Part shown: one piece after another, positions 26,255 through 35,253 of the stretch
How positions within the stretch are numbered: position 1 is the stretch's first letter
Layout of the letters: every line of letters starts with the position of its first letter
DNA from: Fortiea sp. LEGE XX443
GTDB taxonomy: Bacteria > Cyanobacteriota > Cyanobacteriia > Cyanobacteriales > Nostocaceae
DNA length: 37,848 nucleotides
Assembly: GCF_015206815.1 (NCBI RefSeq)
Contig: NZ_JADEXZ010000060.1
Location: 1 to 37,848, forward strand
Direction of reading: 5' to 3'
Position numbers and translations under genes: made by a program
The notes under the pieces: model-generated
What the model saw: the letters and a program-made list of their open reading frames with translations, nothing else
Told to the model about the DNA's origin: nothing
Databases searched by the model: none

Positions 26255-27115
26255 CTAAAGTAATGGTCGAATATTGGCTCGATAAGCAGCTTTATCTAAG
26301 CCGTCACGCCCACTACTAGGTTGGGCATTAATTGCACGTTTGAGATTATTAATGCGATCGCTCGTAGCCGGGTGTGTACTCAAGAACGTTGGGCCAGAAC
26401 CTTTGCTGAGAAGCTTTTGCATAAAGGAAACCATTCCAGACTGAGCATAACCGGCTCTGGCTAAAGTTCTTAAACCTCTTTTATCAGCATCAAACTCATC
26501 TTGACGACTGCGGGGACGGTTGAGGGCTAAATCTACACCAATCGCCACAGCTTGATTACGGTCTAAACCTGTTGCAGTTGCTACACCACTAGCCAGCGCT
26601 CTTTGCCGCATTTGTTTAACTAGGTGTTTACCACCAATGTGACCAATTTCATGAGCCATCACACTAGCTAATTCCGCTTCATTTTCTGCGGTTTTTAGTA
26701 AACCTGTATTCATATAAACATAACCCCCAGCAGTGGCAAAAGCGTTAACCGAGTTGTCATCCACTACCTGAAAGGTGAAAGGAAGATTGGGGCGATCGCT
26801 ATTAGCTACTAATCGTTGACCAATTTCCTGTACATAACGATTAACCTCAGCATTGCGGTAAAGTCGAACTTCACCACTGCGTAGTTGACTATTTATCTGT
26901 TGGCCAAGTTCTACTTCCTGGCGATCAGATATATTAGAAAGCTGGAGGATTTGCGCTCCTTGAAACAACAGTGGCAAAAGATTTAGAGCCTGTCCAGGTG
27001 ACGGTGTACTCAAACACAAACTTAGGGCGACTACCACCGAAATTGCTGGATATAACCAACTACGCCGCCACTGACGATAATTTGTCAAAAAACCTTTCCA
27101 AGTCATCATAACCAT
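26255..27115 (-). CDS. M48-family zinc metalloprotease
   Basis: From ATG 27115 the protein has 286 residues; an in-frame start at 27220 would add 35 residues (with CNFKNCNFVTYFVP) that do not look like the family, so I prefer the shorter form. Other ATGs lie at 27109 and 27106. A signal/anchor segment (WLYPAISVVVALSLCLSTPS) is followed by the peptidase domain: FQVVDDNSVNAFATAGGYVY, the zinc motif HEIGH at 155-159 with Glu at 156, and DEFDADKRGLRTLARAGY with the third ligand region. It probably acts in the periplasm or thylakoid lumen, like BepA/LoiP-type proteases in envelope quality control. Confidence 0.93.
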   Translation of the reverse strand: MVMMTWKGFLTNYRQWRRSWLYPAISVVVALSLCLSTPSPGQALNLLPLLFQGAQILQLSNISDRQEVELGQQINSQLRSGEVRLYRNAEVNRYVQEIGQRLVANSDRPNLPFTFQVVDDNSVNAFATAGGYVYMNTGLLKTAENEAELASVMAHEIGHIGGKHLVKQMRQRALASGVATATGLDRNQAVAIGVDLALNRPRSRQDEFDADKRGLRTLARAGYAQSGMVSFMQKLLSKGSGPTFLSTHPATSDRINNLKRAINAQPSSGRDGLDKAAYRANIRPLL

Positions 27116-27324
27116 TTCTGATAATAGTTCCGGGACAACAGAAAATAACGGGACAAAATATGTGACGAAATTACAGTTTTTGAAGTTGCATTTTCTCATT
27201 AACGGCAACCACATGATCATTCAGAGCAAATTTTAGAAAAACTTGTGTTTACTCATTGCCTACTAAGTCAAATTTTTCAGCCAGACACCTTTTCAAAAGC
27301 CTTGGTAGATATAGCTTGTGAAGA

Positions 27325-27819
27325 TTATTTGACTTCTGTAATTTTCAATGTGTAAGGGTAATACTGCCCTTTGTCGTATGAACCTACCCAAATTTGATAA
27401 TTTCCAGGCAACCATTCACCACTCATGCCAGGATTTTTGCCATTGAAATCGTCGTTGCACCAAGTACCGCCAGGGCCTTTAACAATCATGGTGACATCTT
27501 GGGGACTTTGTATTTGTAGTTTCAGATAATCAAATTTGGTCGTGAGTTCTAGGGTATGGTCTGGTGCTTGATCGACGAATCCATCACATGGCCCGGTAAT
27601 TGTTTCTTTTCTGCCAGCCACCTTGCTTCCAGAGATTGAACCACCACTCATCCCTCGAACAGTCAGAGGGTCTGAAGAAAATGGACGGTTGACAGTCACA
27701 TCTCCAAATATCGGCGGTGCTTCTTGAGCCTTAGTTATGGTATTGGTTACAAATGTTACACAGAAAGCTAATACCGTCAATGATAATCTAATCCCTTTAT
27801 TTAAAGATGTTTTCAACAT
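27325..27819 (-). CDS. Secreted protein of unknown function
   Basis: The protein has 164 residues. A signal peptide (about 1-31, ending TKAQEA) leads into a small beta-rich domain with GPCDGFVDQAPDHTLEL, FDYLKLQIQSP, VTMIVKGPGGTWCNDDFNG and GEWLPGNYQIWVGSYDKGQY. Two cysteines (GPC and TWC) may form a disulfide. The pattern of a hydrophilic-ligand beta sandwich with W-x-G-x-Y resembles PPC-type pre-peptidase C-terminal domains and other cyanobacterial periplasmic proteins. No function is assigned. It is transcribed in the same direction as the M48 gene, 209 bases upstream. Confidence 0.78.
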   Translation of the reverse strand: MLKTSLNKGIRLSLTVLAFCVTFVTNTITKAQEAPPIFGDVTVNRPFSSDPLTVRGMSGGSISGSKVAGRKETITGPCDGFVDQAPDHTLELTTKFDYLKLQIQSPQDVTMIVKGPGGTWCNDDFNGKNPGMSGEWLPGNYQIWVGSYDKGQYYPYTLKITEVK

Positions 27820-27983
27820 TGTGATTACATAGGTTTATCAGTGGTTTGAAAGACACGAATTTTACCTAGTAAGTTCCCAATAAGAGAGGATTTGACTATT
27901 ATTTTAAATTCGACATTCCAAATCAGTCATGAGTAAGGAGCTAGGATTTCTCTGTGACTTGCGCTGCTTTTCAAAATAGAAAT

Positions 27984-28062
27984 AAATTCGTAATCCGTAA
28001 AGAGTGACATACTCCCGACACTCACCCTTCGGGTAGAGCGCGGGGCTGCTGCTGCTCAAGTT
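27984..28062. mobile_element. Possible IS200/IS605-type end remnant
   Basis: The segment GTGACATACTCCCGACACTC, a hairpin CTCACCCTTCGGGTAGAG (28021-28038) and CGCGGGGCTGCTGCTGCTC recall sequences at the ends of cyanobacterial IS200/IS605 (TnpB-bearing) elements. No transposase or TnpB is encoded. It is bounded on the left by AATTCGTAAT (27985-27994) and on the right by the inverted AATTACG array. Recognised from memory of the pattern only. Confidence 0.4.
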
Positions 28063-28063
28063 C

Positions 28064-28091
28064 AATTACGAATTACGAATTACGAATTACG
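28064..28091. repeat. STRR array AATTACG x4 that supplies the gltX stop codon
   Basis: Four exact consecutive AATTACG heptamers occupy 28064-28070, 28071-28077, 28078-28084 and 28085-28091. The TAA stop of gltX (complement of 28087-28089) lies inside the last unit. Confidence 0.9.
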
Positions 28092-29529
28092 AAGCCGCGA
28101 TCGCCTGATGCAAGCGCTGCTTATCTAAACCAATATGATTCAACAGTAACCAGGATTGGATCAGGTCGGGGCCATGAACATCTCCGGTTAAAGCGACTCT
28201 GAGCGATCGCATGACTAAGCCTTTCTTCACGTTCTGTTGTTTTACTACCTGTTTAATAATTTCCTGGGCAGCAGTGTCGGTCAATTGAGGTTGACTTTCT
28301 AAAGCGGAAATTACCCCACTCAGAACAGCACTAGAACCTTCCTGTTGCAGTTGTTTACTGCCCTCGTCGCTAAATTCTACGGTTTCGCGGAAAAATATTT
28401 GGCTCATTTCTACAGCGTCTACCAAACGAGTCATGCTAGGGCCAATTAACGTAACTAACTGCTCTAACCAAGGACGTTCTCGCCCTCCCTCTAGTTGATA
28501 GCCAGCTTCTTGCCAATAGGGTATGAGTAAATCTGTGAGTTGATCTACTGGCATGTTGTGGATGTATTGACTGTTTAACCAATCTAGTTTTGCCCAGTCA
28601 AACTTAGCACCTGCCTTGTTCACCCGCTCAAAGCTAAATACCTTGGCAGCATCTTCTAAGGTAAATATTTCTTGAGTGGAATCTGGTGGCGACCAACCCA
28701 ATAGTGTCATGTAATTTACTAAAGCTTCCGCCGTAAAGCCCATTTTTTGAAACTCAGAAATAGAAGTCACGCCATCCCGCTTAGACAGCTTGCGCCCGTC
28801 CATGTTCAAAATTAGCGGCGAGTGGGCAAACTCTGGGCTTTCTGCCCCTAAAGCTTGATATAGGAGAATTTGTTTAGCTGTGTTAGCTATGTGGTCTTCT
28901 CCCCGAATCACATGGGTAATCTGCATATCGATGTCATCAACCACCACAACAAAGTTATACAGTGGTTGACCAATCCCTTCCTCTGAGGCACGGGCAATCA
29001 CCATATCACCGCCAAGGTCACTGCCTCGCCAAACCATTTTGTCCCGTACTAGGTCATTCCAGACAATTTCTCGGTCATCGTCGATTCGGAATCGGATGAC
29101 AAAGTTACGCCCTTCTGCCTGGAGTGTGGCTTCTTGTTCTGGGGTGAGATTACGATGACGGTTGTCGTAGCGGGGAGCTTCGCCTCTAGCTTTTTGGGCT
29201 TCTCGCAGTGCCTCTAGTTCTTCGGAGGTGGTATAGCAGCGATATGCTAATCCCTGATCTAAGAGCTTTTGTACCGCTGTTTTGTACAGGTCTAAACGTT
29301 GGGATTGGAAAAACGGGCCTTCGTCCCAGTTGAGTCCTAGCCAGCGTAATCCTGCTAGGATATTGTCTGTGTATTCGGGGCGCGATCGCTCTAAATCTGT
29401 GTCTTCGATACGGAGGATAAACTTGCCACCGTGGTGGTGGGCAAACAGCCAGTTAAATACGGCCGTTCTAGCTGTACCAATATGTAAATTTCCAGTTGGA
29501 CTTGGCGCAATACGGACTCTAACAGTCAC
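28087..29529 (-). CDS. gltX: Glutamyl-tRNA synthetase GltX
   Basis: The preferred start is GTG 29529 (480 residues), giving [20 protein letters not shown], with AGAGAG at a good distance upstream; a TTG at 29550 would add seven residues. The class I signatures are HIGT at 16-19 and KLSKRDG at 247-253. Other family blocks are [19 protein letters not shown] and [23 protein letters not shown]. It charges tRNA-Glu, and in cyanobacteria the Glu-tRNA also feeds tetrapyrrole synthesis and, by amidation, Gln-tRNA. A tRNA-Asp gene lies 201 bases upstream on the same strand. Confidence 0.97.
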   Translation of the reverse strand: MTVRVRIAPSPTGNLHIGTARTAVFNWLFAHHHGGKFILRIEDTDLERSRPEYTDNILAGLRWLGLNWDEGPFFQSQRLDLYKTAVQKLLDQGLAYRCYTTSEELEALREAQKARGEAPRYDNRHRNLTPEQEATLQAEGRNFVIRFRIDDDREIVWNDLVRDKMVWRGSDLGGDMVIARASEEGIGQPLYNFVVVVDDIDMQITHVIRGEDHIANTAKQILLYQALGAESPEFAHSPLILNMDGRKLSKRDGVTSISEFQKMGFTAEALVNYMTLLGWSPPDSTQEIFTLEDAAKVFSFERVNKAGAKFDWAKLDWLNSQYIHNMPVDQLTDLLIPYWQEAGYQLEGGRERPWLEQLVTLIGPSMTRLVDAVEMSQIFFRETVEFSDEGSKQLQQEGSSAVLSGVISALESQPQLTDTAAQEIIKQVVKQQNVKKGLVMRSLRVALTGDVHGPDLIQSWLLLNHIGLDKQRLHQAIAAS

Positions 29530-29665
29530 AGTTAATTCTCTCTTTCGCAAAGCATGATAAATATAACAATTGCTGAGTCACCGAGGCTTAGATACCTGTG
29601 GTAATTCGTTTTTCGGTAGTTTACAGCAGAAACGACTGTTTTGACTTCCTTCTGAATGCTAAGGG

Positions 29666-29709
29666 TATTGAGTTCTAATTAAGAACTTTCTTGGTTTCAG
29701 AACTCAATA
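29666..29709. repeat. 11-bp inverted repeat between tRNA-Asp and gltX
   Basis: TATTGAGTTCT (29666-29676) and AGAACTCAATA (29699-29709) are exactly complementary with a 22-nt loop. It starts ~20 bases past the tRNA 3' end, so it may act in tRNA transcript termination or processing. No T-run follows on the minus strand. Confidence 0.5.
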
Positions 29710-29729
29710 ATAGTAACTTTAGTTTTTAA

Positions 29730-29803
29730 CGGGACTGACGGGGCTCGAACCCGCAACTTCCGCCGTGACAGGGCGGTGCTCTAACCAATTGAACTACAGT
29801 CCC
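29730..29803 (-). tRNA. tRNA-Asp (anticodon GUC)
   Basis: The minus strand reads GGGACTG at the acceptor 5' side (complement of 29797-29803) and CAGTCCC at the 3' side, with discriminator G73. The D arm has GTTC...GAGC, the anticodon arm is CCGCC-CTGTCAC-GGCGG with GTC as the anticodon, and the T arm is GCGGG-TTCGAGC-CCCGT. The total is 74 nt and CCA is not encoded. All four stems pair. Confidence 0.97.
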
Positions 29804-29933
29804 TTAATTTGCAACTTTATTATTATCGCTACTTTGTTTCGACTTGTCAAGGATTTTCTTACTTTTTTTGATTAGGTTGCAGCGCTTATAACTTGGTAGC
29901 CTCCTATCATAACATTTCAACAAGGAATTTTTG

Positions 29934-31460
29934 TCAAATTGAATTAGCAGCAACAACCTGTGGTTTGGAGTCCAAATGCTGTAGTATCCGAGATTGCATT
30001 TGTTTGTACTGCTGCTTTAATAAATTCTTGCTTAACAAAGCTTGATTAAATGTTGGCAGACTTTTACTTTGCTCTATCCAAAGTTTTAATCTTTGTCGCT
30101 GGGTATGAGCAATGTGACTGCTGAGAACATTGGTACAGCTATGGGGTGCTTCTAAAGTGAAGCAAATCAAAGGATAGCGCCCATATTCTGCCAAGGAATA
30201 AACCAGTTGTTGGTTTTGAGGATTTTGCATATCTAAGTAGCATGGTAGCCACTTAGGGCCAACTTCGCGATCGTAGAGGAGAGTTATCCACAACAACATG
30301 GGGTGTGGCGATGTAATAAAAATAAAATGATTGTAACGCTGACACAAAACTCGTTGTTTAATTTCTTGTTTCGCCAACATTAGCCACAGGGCTGCCAAAT
30401 TGCCTTGAGGTGTATCTAACAACTGGGGAAAGACGATTTCTTGAATGGGTTTATTTTTGGGCCATGTCAGTTTTGCAAAGTTAGCTTTGAGTAGTGGAGA
30501 CATTTCAGCCTCGACAGCAAATTTCGGGTTATATGTTGAGGCTAAATGGGTGGGCAAACTCTGACAACTAGACTTTTCCAGACTGTCTAAGACTTGCAGA
30601 ATTTCTGCTATATTTTGGGGGCGATCGCCTGGTGCTTTAGCCAAGCAAGCCATAATTAAATTATTGAGTTGTTCGGGTAGTTTGAGTTGAGGACTAACTT
30701 TAGCTATTGTTCGCGGTTGTTCAAAGTGATGTGCTTTATACCAAGCGCCAAATAAATCAGTTTCTGGCTGCCAGGGTTTAGCACCTGTGAGCATCTCAAA
30801 CATCATTACACCCAAGCTATAAATATCCGAGCGGCTATCGATTTCTCCACCTTCTAATTGCTCAGGAGAACAATATGGTAAAGTGCCATTAAACCCTTTA
30901 CTAGTACTAATTGTGTTTGCATAATTAATAAATTTAGCAATCCCAAAATCGAGGATTTTAATTAATTTTCCTAAGATGGGATCGGGAATAACTAATATAT
31001 TTGCCGGCTTGATATCTCGATGAACTAAGGGATAAACTCTGCCATCAATATTAATACCTCGGTGAGCGCATTGTAAGCCTAAACAAATCTGGCGAGTCAA
31101 GGTCAAAAATTTGGACAAAGGGATAGGCAGTAAATCTTTTAAACTTTTACCATTTAGATATTCCATCACATAAAATGGCTTCCCTTCTGCACTCACACCA
31201 TAATCATAGGCTCGCACAATATGTAGACTTTTTTGACTCAAAGTAGCACTTAACATTGCTTCACGAGCAAAGTCTTGTTGCATCTTTTCGTTAATAAAAG
31301 TTTGAGTCAAAAATTTTACGGCAACTGGTGTTCCACCGAGTAAAATATCATCGGCTAAAAAAACTTCACCCATGCCACCACTACCAATCAACTGTTTAAG
31401 TTGATAGCGATTGGCAAGCAATCCTGTAATGTGTGGAGAGATGAACGCGCTTTGATTCAC
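29934..31460 (-). CDS. Hanks-type Ser/Thr protein kinase with conserved C-terminal domain (paralogue 1)
   Basis: The protein has 508 residues. The kinase domain spans ~18-290: GSGGMG loop at 26-31, Lys49 in VAVKF, HRDIKPANIL, DFGIAKF, GTLPYCSPEQLEGG and SDIYSLGVMMFEMLTG. From ~345 a second conserved region starts with WPKNKPIQEIVFPQLLDTPQG and continues through PMLLWITLLYDREVGPKWLP to QRQRLKLWIEQ; it is shared with the neighbouring kinase and is otherwise unassigned. There is no membrane segment, so the protein is probably cytoplasmic. GTG 31460 is the start, with AGAGG 8 bases upstream. It follows the paralogue by 57 bases, so the two are likely one transcript. Confidence 0.94.
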   Translation of the reverse strand: MNQSAFISPHITGLLANRYQLKQLIGSGGMGEVFLADDILLGGTPVAVKFLTQTFINEKMQQDFAREAMLSATLSQKSLHIVRAYDYGVSAEGKPFYVMEYLNGKSLKDLLPIPLSKFLTLTRQICLGLQCAHRGINIDGRVYPLVHRDIKPANILVIPDPILGKLIKILDFGIAKFINYANTISTSKGFNGTLPYCSPEQLEGGEIDSRSDIYSLGVMMFEMLTGAKPWQPETDLFGAWYKAHHFEQPRTIAKVSPQLKLPEQLNNLIMACLAKAPGDRPQNIAEILQVLDSLEKSSCQSLPTHLASTYNPKFAVEAEMSPLLKANFAKLTWPKNKPIQEIVFPQLLDTPQGNLAALWLMLAKQEIKQRVLCQRYNHFIFITSPHPMLLWITLLYDREVGPKWLPCYLDMQNPQNQQLVYSLAEYGRYPLICFTLEAPHSCTNVLSSHIAHTQRQRLKLWIEQSKSLPTFNQALLSKNLLKQQYKQMQSRILQHLDSKPQVVAANSI

Positions 31461-31517
31461 TTTTACAACCTCTGCTGTTGCCGTAATTAAAATTAATCGT
31501 ACAAATAATTCCAGACT

Positions 31518-33113
31518 TTAAGGACGTGATAAAATTTGGATAAATTTATCGAATATTTGAGATAACCAAGCTCTAAAACCAATCTTGGCAATCTGTTGTT
31601 TTTCAACTAATTTTTGCAAAATTTCTGATTTTAGTTTTTGGTATTCTAATTTCAAAATATTTTTGACTTGCTCAGATGCGATCGCATCATTTGATTTTTG
31701 CTCTATTTGCAACCAATCTGTAAGTTGCTGTCGTTGTTTAGCTGTCAGCGTTAATGTCATGACATGAGAACATTTGGTTGGTTCTTCAATGGCAAAAAAT
31801 AGCAGATGATAGTAGCCTCTATCTGCTAAAATTCTGACTATTTTTTGACATTTATTATCTTTTAAATCTAAAAAATAAGATAACCATTTAGTAAGAGAAA
31901 GTTGAGCATTGTACAGTACAGTAACCCATAATAACATCGGGTATATATTCATTTTATCGATAAATTCTGTACTGTGATACTTATCATAAAAATTAGTAAT
32001 TTCTTGCTTAGGTAGCATTGCCCAAAAAGTTGGGATAACCCCTTGAGTAGTATGTAATAAATGTGAGAAACCAATGGAGGCAATTGGTTTATTTTTTGGC
32101 CAAGTTTTTTGTAAGCACTCTTTTTCTGATATCGAAGTTACTGGTACTAATGTAACTGATGATAAATTTTGTTCATCATCACTTTCAAACCCATTATTTC
32201 GTTCAATTTGCCGCTTAATTTTCTCTAGAATTACTAAAATTTGACTGATAGTTTGTGGGCGATCAGTTACTTCCTTAGCCAGACAATTTATCAATAATTT
32301 TTGTAATGCTTGTGGGGTTTTGATTTGAGGATTTAATTGCTTTGGTGTAGGTGGAGCTTGAAAACGATGCGCTTGATACCAACTACCAAAAGAATTGCTT
32401 TCTGTTTCAAATGGGTGTTTTCCTGTAAGCATTTCAAACATTAATACACCCAAACTGTAAATATCAGAGCGTACATCTAAAAGTTTACGTCCTTCCATAT
32501 GTTCTGGAGAACAGTAGGGTAAACTCCCGATAAAAGAATCAGTCAGCGTCATCCCGCTGCGTTCTGTTAAGAATTTAGCAATGCCAAAGTCAAGAATTTT
32601 GACAATCTCGCCTTGTTTACCATCATCAATAATAAATATATTTTCTGGTTTAATATCTCGATGAACAATTGGATAAATTTCTCCTTTGAGGCTGATACCT
32701 TGATGAGCGCACTGTAAACCTAAACAAATTTGTTGACAAATATCTATAAATTTTACAAGAGTTAATGGTTGTATTTTAAGAATTTGCTTCAAGTTTTTAC
32801 CTTGAAGATATTCCATAACATAAAATGGTGTTTTATCATCCGTCATGCCATAACTTAATACACGGACGATATGTTTGCTTTTACGACCTAACTGAGCACC
32901 AATAAAAATTTCTCTGGCAAATCGTTGAGATATTTGCTGGTTTCCTAGACTAAGCATTAAAATTTTCACAGCAACTAAAATTCCGCCTTTAGCTGCATCT
33001 TCTGCTAGGTAAACCCTACCCATACCGCCTTTGCCAATTAAATCTTTTATTAAATAGCGATTATTTAAAAACTTTCCAATATAAATATCAACTTCAGTTT
33101 TAGGCATTACCAT
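31518..33113 (-). CDS. Hanks-type Ser/Thr protein kinase with conserved C-terminal domain (paralogue 2)
   Basis: The protein has 531 residues. The kinase domain has GKGGMG at 27-32, Lys50 in VAVKIL, HRDIKPENIFII, DFGIAKFL, GSLPYCSPEHMEGR and SDIYSLGVLMFEMLTG. A charged linker (~300-345) leads to the shared C-terminal domain: WPKNKPIASIGFSHLLHTTQG, YPMLLWVTVLYNAQLSLTKW, LADRGYYHLLFFAIEEPTKC and KQRQQLTDWL. The extra C-terminal ~30 residues are more hydrophobic and basic (IGFRAWLSQIFDKFIQIL). All catalytic residues are present. It is the upstream member of a tandem duplication; the start is ATG 33113 (a second ATG lies two codons on). Confidence 0.94.
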   Translation of the reverse strand: MVMPKTEVDIYIGKFLNNRYLIKDLIGKGGMGRVYLAEDAAKGGILVAVKILMLSLGNQQISQRFAREIFIGAQLGRKSKHIVRVLSYGMTDDKTPFYVMEYLQGKNLKQILKIQPLTLVKFIDICQQICLGLQCAHQGISLKGEIYPIVHRDIKPENIFIIDDGKQGEIVKILDFGIAKFLTERSGMTLTDSFIGSLPYCSPEHMEGRKLLDVRSDIYSLGVLMFEMLTGKHPFETESNSFGSWYQAHRFQAPPTPKQLNPQIKTPQALQKLLINCLAKEVTDRPQTISQILVILEKIKRQIERNNGFESDDEQNLSSVTLVPVTSISEKECLQKTWPKNKPIASIGFSHLLHTTQGVIPTFWAMLPKQEITNFYDKYHSTEFIDKMNIYPMLLWVTVLYNAQLSLTKWLSYFLDLKDNKCQKIVRILADRGYYHLLFFAIEEPTKCSHVMTLTLTAKQRQQLTDWLQIEQKSNDAIASEQVKNILKLEYQKLKSEILQKLVEKQQIAKIGFRAWLSQIFDKFIQILSRP

Positions 33114-33442
33114 ATTTGGAAATGTTACGCTATGAAATAATTAAAAAAATATTCTTCAGTCCTTAATTGTAACCATGAATAATTTCGCTAACTTTAGAGA
33201 ATCAATTATGGAGTATAAAAATCACTCTAATAGGAAATGAAGGTTTAATAAAATTGTGGCTGATTTTTTTGCAAATTTTCTTAAACATTATGTAACATAT
33301 TGACTAAATAAAATGGATGAGAAAATCCACTGAAACAAAGGGTAATTAGAAGATAGCGGCTGCCTAATAACAGTAAATCTACGGTAAAAAGCAATAATCC
33401 TAGATAGATTCCGCAGATTAGTTAGCAAAGGAGATAATATTT
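33114..33442. other. AT-rich divergent region between kinase pair and mgtE leader
   Basis: No protein gene or RNA gene is seen. It must contain the promoters for the kinase pair (minus strand) and probably for the mgtE transcript (plus strand). No clear -10/-35 motif or known operator stands out. Confidence 0.35.
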
Positions 33443-33514
33443 TTGGCAGAAGATATCAAAAAAGTTGAGAATCCAGCGACTTTCTGGAGCCAAATTGGTA
33501 AAATTGCTAGGTGA
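33443..33514 (+). CDS. Possible 23-codon leader peptide upstream of mgtE
   Basis: A TTG start at 33443 follows an excellent ribosome binding site (AAGGAG at 33428-33433, 9-nt spacing). The frame runs AEDIKKVENPATFWSQIGKI then Ala-Arg and TGA at 33512. The amino-acid mix is protein-like, but it is short. It may be a leader peptide that senses translation before mgtE (start 33807) or the stub of a decayed gene. Nothing in the sequence proves expression. Confidence 0.4.
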   Translation: MAEDIKKVENPATFWSQIGKIAR

Positions 33515-33806
33515 ATCGATATAAAACATTGAAAGACTCAATGTAAGGTTAGAGTAGGGGTAGGTTTACCTAGCTGATTATCAATAATCTTTTGAACCTT
33601 ATCGAATGCTTGAAGTGATGCAGTGACATCTTACCCAAACTATGGTGATGCTGTCATGCTTCTCAAATGCAGCACTTATGTTATTTTCAAAAATACAGCA
33701 TTTTATGACCTCACCTACGGAATCTGGGTTTAAGGTTTCACATTCCCACGTTGTCTCCTAGACTAGGGTCAGCAACCTTTTTCAAACTGGCTGAGGAAAG
33801 TGGAAA
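33515..33806 (+). promoter_or_regulatory. Leader-like region upstream of mgtE
   Basis: Nearly 300 bases separate the mini-ORF from mgtE. Small palindromes occur (TAGGTTTACCTA at 33561-33572). MgtE genes in other bacteria are often preceded by Mg2+-sensing M-box RNA, but I cannot recognise its conserved core here. The ribosome binding site for mgtE is GAGGAAAG (33793-33800). Confidence 0.3.
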
Positions 33807-35207
33807 TTGACTGAGACGAACAACTTAAACTCTACCTTCCAGGATGTGTCCCGTAGAGAATTGCGCGATTTGGTGCGGACTCAACTGCAAATGCTGTTAG
33901 AAGCAGCAGACTTGCAAGCAGCAAAAGCAATTCTTGTACCTGTACAGCCTGCGGACATTGCGGAAGCGATTGAAGGTTTGCCAGAAGCGATGCACGCTTT
34001 GGCTTTTCGCTTGCTTTCTAAAGATGAGGCGATTGAAGTTTATGAATATCTCGACTATAGCGTTCAAGAACGGCTAATTGAGGAATTAAGAAGTCAGGAA
34101 GTCCGCGATATTGTCGATCAAATGTCCTCGGATGACAGAGCTAGGTTATTTGATGAGTTACCTGCAAAAGTTGTCAATCGCTTACTAGAACAATTAAGTC
34201 CCACAGAACGTCAAGCCACGGCTCTGCTTTTAGGTTATGAACCTAATACAGCCGGGCGAATTATGACACTAGAGTTTATTTCGCTAAAAGAAAATATCAC
34301 AGTTTCTCAAGCTCTAGAGCGGATTCGGCGTTTGGCTAATGCCAGTGAGATAATTTACTATCTTTATGTCACTGATACTGAAAGGCGGTTGACGGGGATT
34401 GTATCTTTGCGAGATTTGGTGACATCTCAGCCTGAACAAGTCATTGGTGAAATTATGACCCGTGATGTTGTGTTTGTTCGCACAGATACAGACCAAGAAG
34501 AAGTGGCTAGAGTTATCCAAAGATACGATTTTTTAGCTGTGCCTGTAGTAGATAAACAACAGCTTTTAGTAGGTATTATTACGGTTGATGATGTAATTGA
34601 TATTTTGGAAGAAGAAACTACCAAAGATATTTACGCTTTGGGTGGTGGTGTGCAATCGAGTGGCGACAATTATTTCCAGATGAATCTGATGGATGTAGCC
34701 CGCAAAAGAGTGGTGTGGTTATTTGTTTTATTAATAACTAATACTGTTACAGGCACAATTATTAAATCACAAGAAGATATTCTAACAAAAGTGGTAACGC
34801 TAACAGCATTTATTCCTTTATTGACAGGTACTGGTGGTAATGTCGGCGCTCAGTCTTCTACAGTTGTAATTCGCGGGATGAATACTGAAGAAATCCGATC
34901 GCTTGGGCCTTTACAAGTAATTGGCAGAGAAGCGATCGCAGGTTTACTGTTGGGCGGAATGTTAGGTATTATTGCTACTGTCTGGGCTTTCTTTTTGCAA
35001 GGACGAATAGAAGTTGCGATCGCTGTTGGTAGTAGTTTGGTGGCCATTTCACTTTTAGCTTCAGTCTCTGGTTCAGCACTGCCATTTTTATTTCGGATGT
35101 TGCGTTTAGATCCAGCTTTGATGTCAGCACCATTTATTACTACAGCTGTCGATGTGCTTGGGGTTTTAATTTACTTCAAATTGGCACGGTTAATTTTAAA
35201 ATTATAA
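33807..35207 (+). CDS. mgtE: Magnesium transporter MgtE
   Basis: The protein has 466 residues, normal for the family. An N-terminal helical MgtE_N domain (~35-135, EAIEGLPEAMHALAFRLLSK, DRARLFDELPAKVVNRLLEQ) is followed by paired CBS domains (~140-260, VSLRDLVTSQPEQVIGEIMT, VGIITVDDVIDILEEE), a plug helix, and five membrane helices from ~298. The ion-path signature IPLLTGTGGNVGAQ is intact. It is a Mg2+ channel of the cytoplasmic membrane, gated by Mg2+ binding to the N and CBS domains. The start is TTG (no better in-frame ATG), preceded by GAGGAAAG. Confidence 0.97.
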   Translation: MTETNNLNSTFQDVSRRELRDLVRTQLQMLLEAADLQAAKAILVPVQPADIAEAIEGLPEAMHALAFRLLSKDEAIEVYEYLDYSVQERLIEELRSQEVRDIVDQMSSDDRARLFDELPAKVVNRLLEQLSPTERQATALLLGYEPNTAGRIMTLEFISLKENITVSQALERIRRLANASEIIYYLYVTDTERRLTGIVSLRDLVTSQPEQVIGEIMTRDVVFVRTDTDQEEVARVIQRYDFLAVPVVDKQQLLVGIITVDDVIDILEEETTKDIYALGGGVQSSGDNYFQMNLMDVARKRVVWLFVLLITNTVTGTIIKSQEDILTKVVTLTAFIPLLTGTGGNVGAQSSTVVIRGMNTEEIRSLGPLQVIGREAIAGLLLGGMLGIIATVWAFFLQGRIEVAIAVGSSLVAISLLASVSGSALPFLFRMLRLDPALMSAPFITTAVDVLGVLIYFKLARLILKL

Positions 35208-35253
35208 GTCAATAGTCTGTTGACCATTGACTATTTAAAATGAAGGGAATTTT

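Noticed and set aside
27116-27220. Longer N-terminus of the M48 protease
   Set aside because: The added 35 residues do not resemble a signal peptide and would precede a complete one; start at 27115 preferred.
29934-33113. Assigning pkn41/pkn42-type names to the tandem kinases
   Set aside because: The known Anabaena pair has an additional histidine kinase part; no such domain is visible here.
33642-33761. 39-residue frame starting MVMLSCFSNAALML before mgtE
   Set aside because: No ribosome binding site, irregular composition; the mini-ORF at 33443 is a better candidate.
33515-33806. M-box Mg2+ riboswitch upstream of mgtE
   Set aside because: I could not identify the conserved core sequences; only generic small palindromes are visible, so no riboswitch is called.
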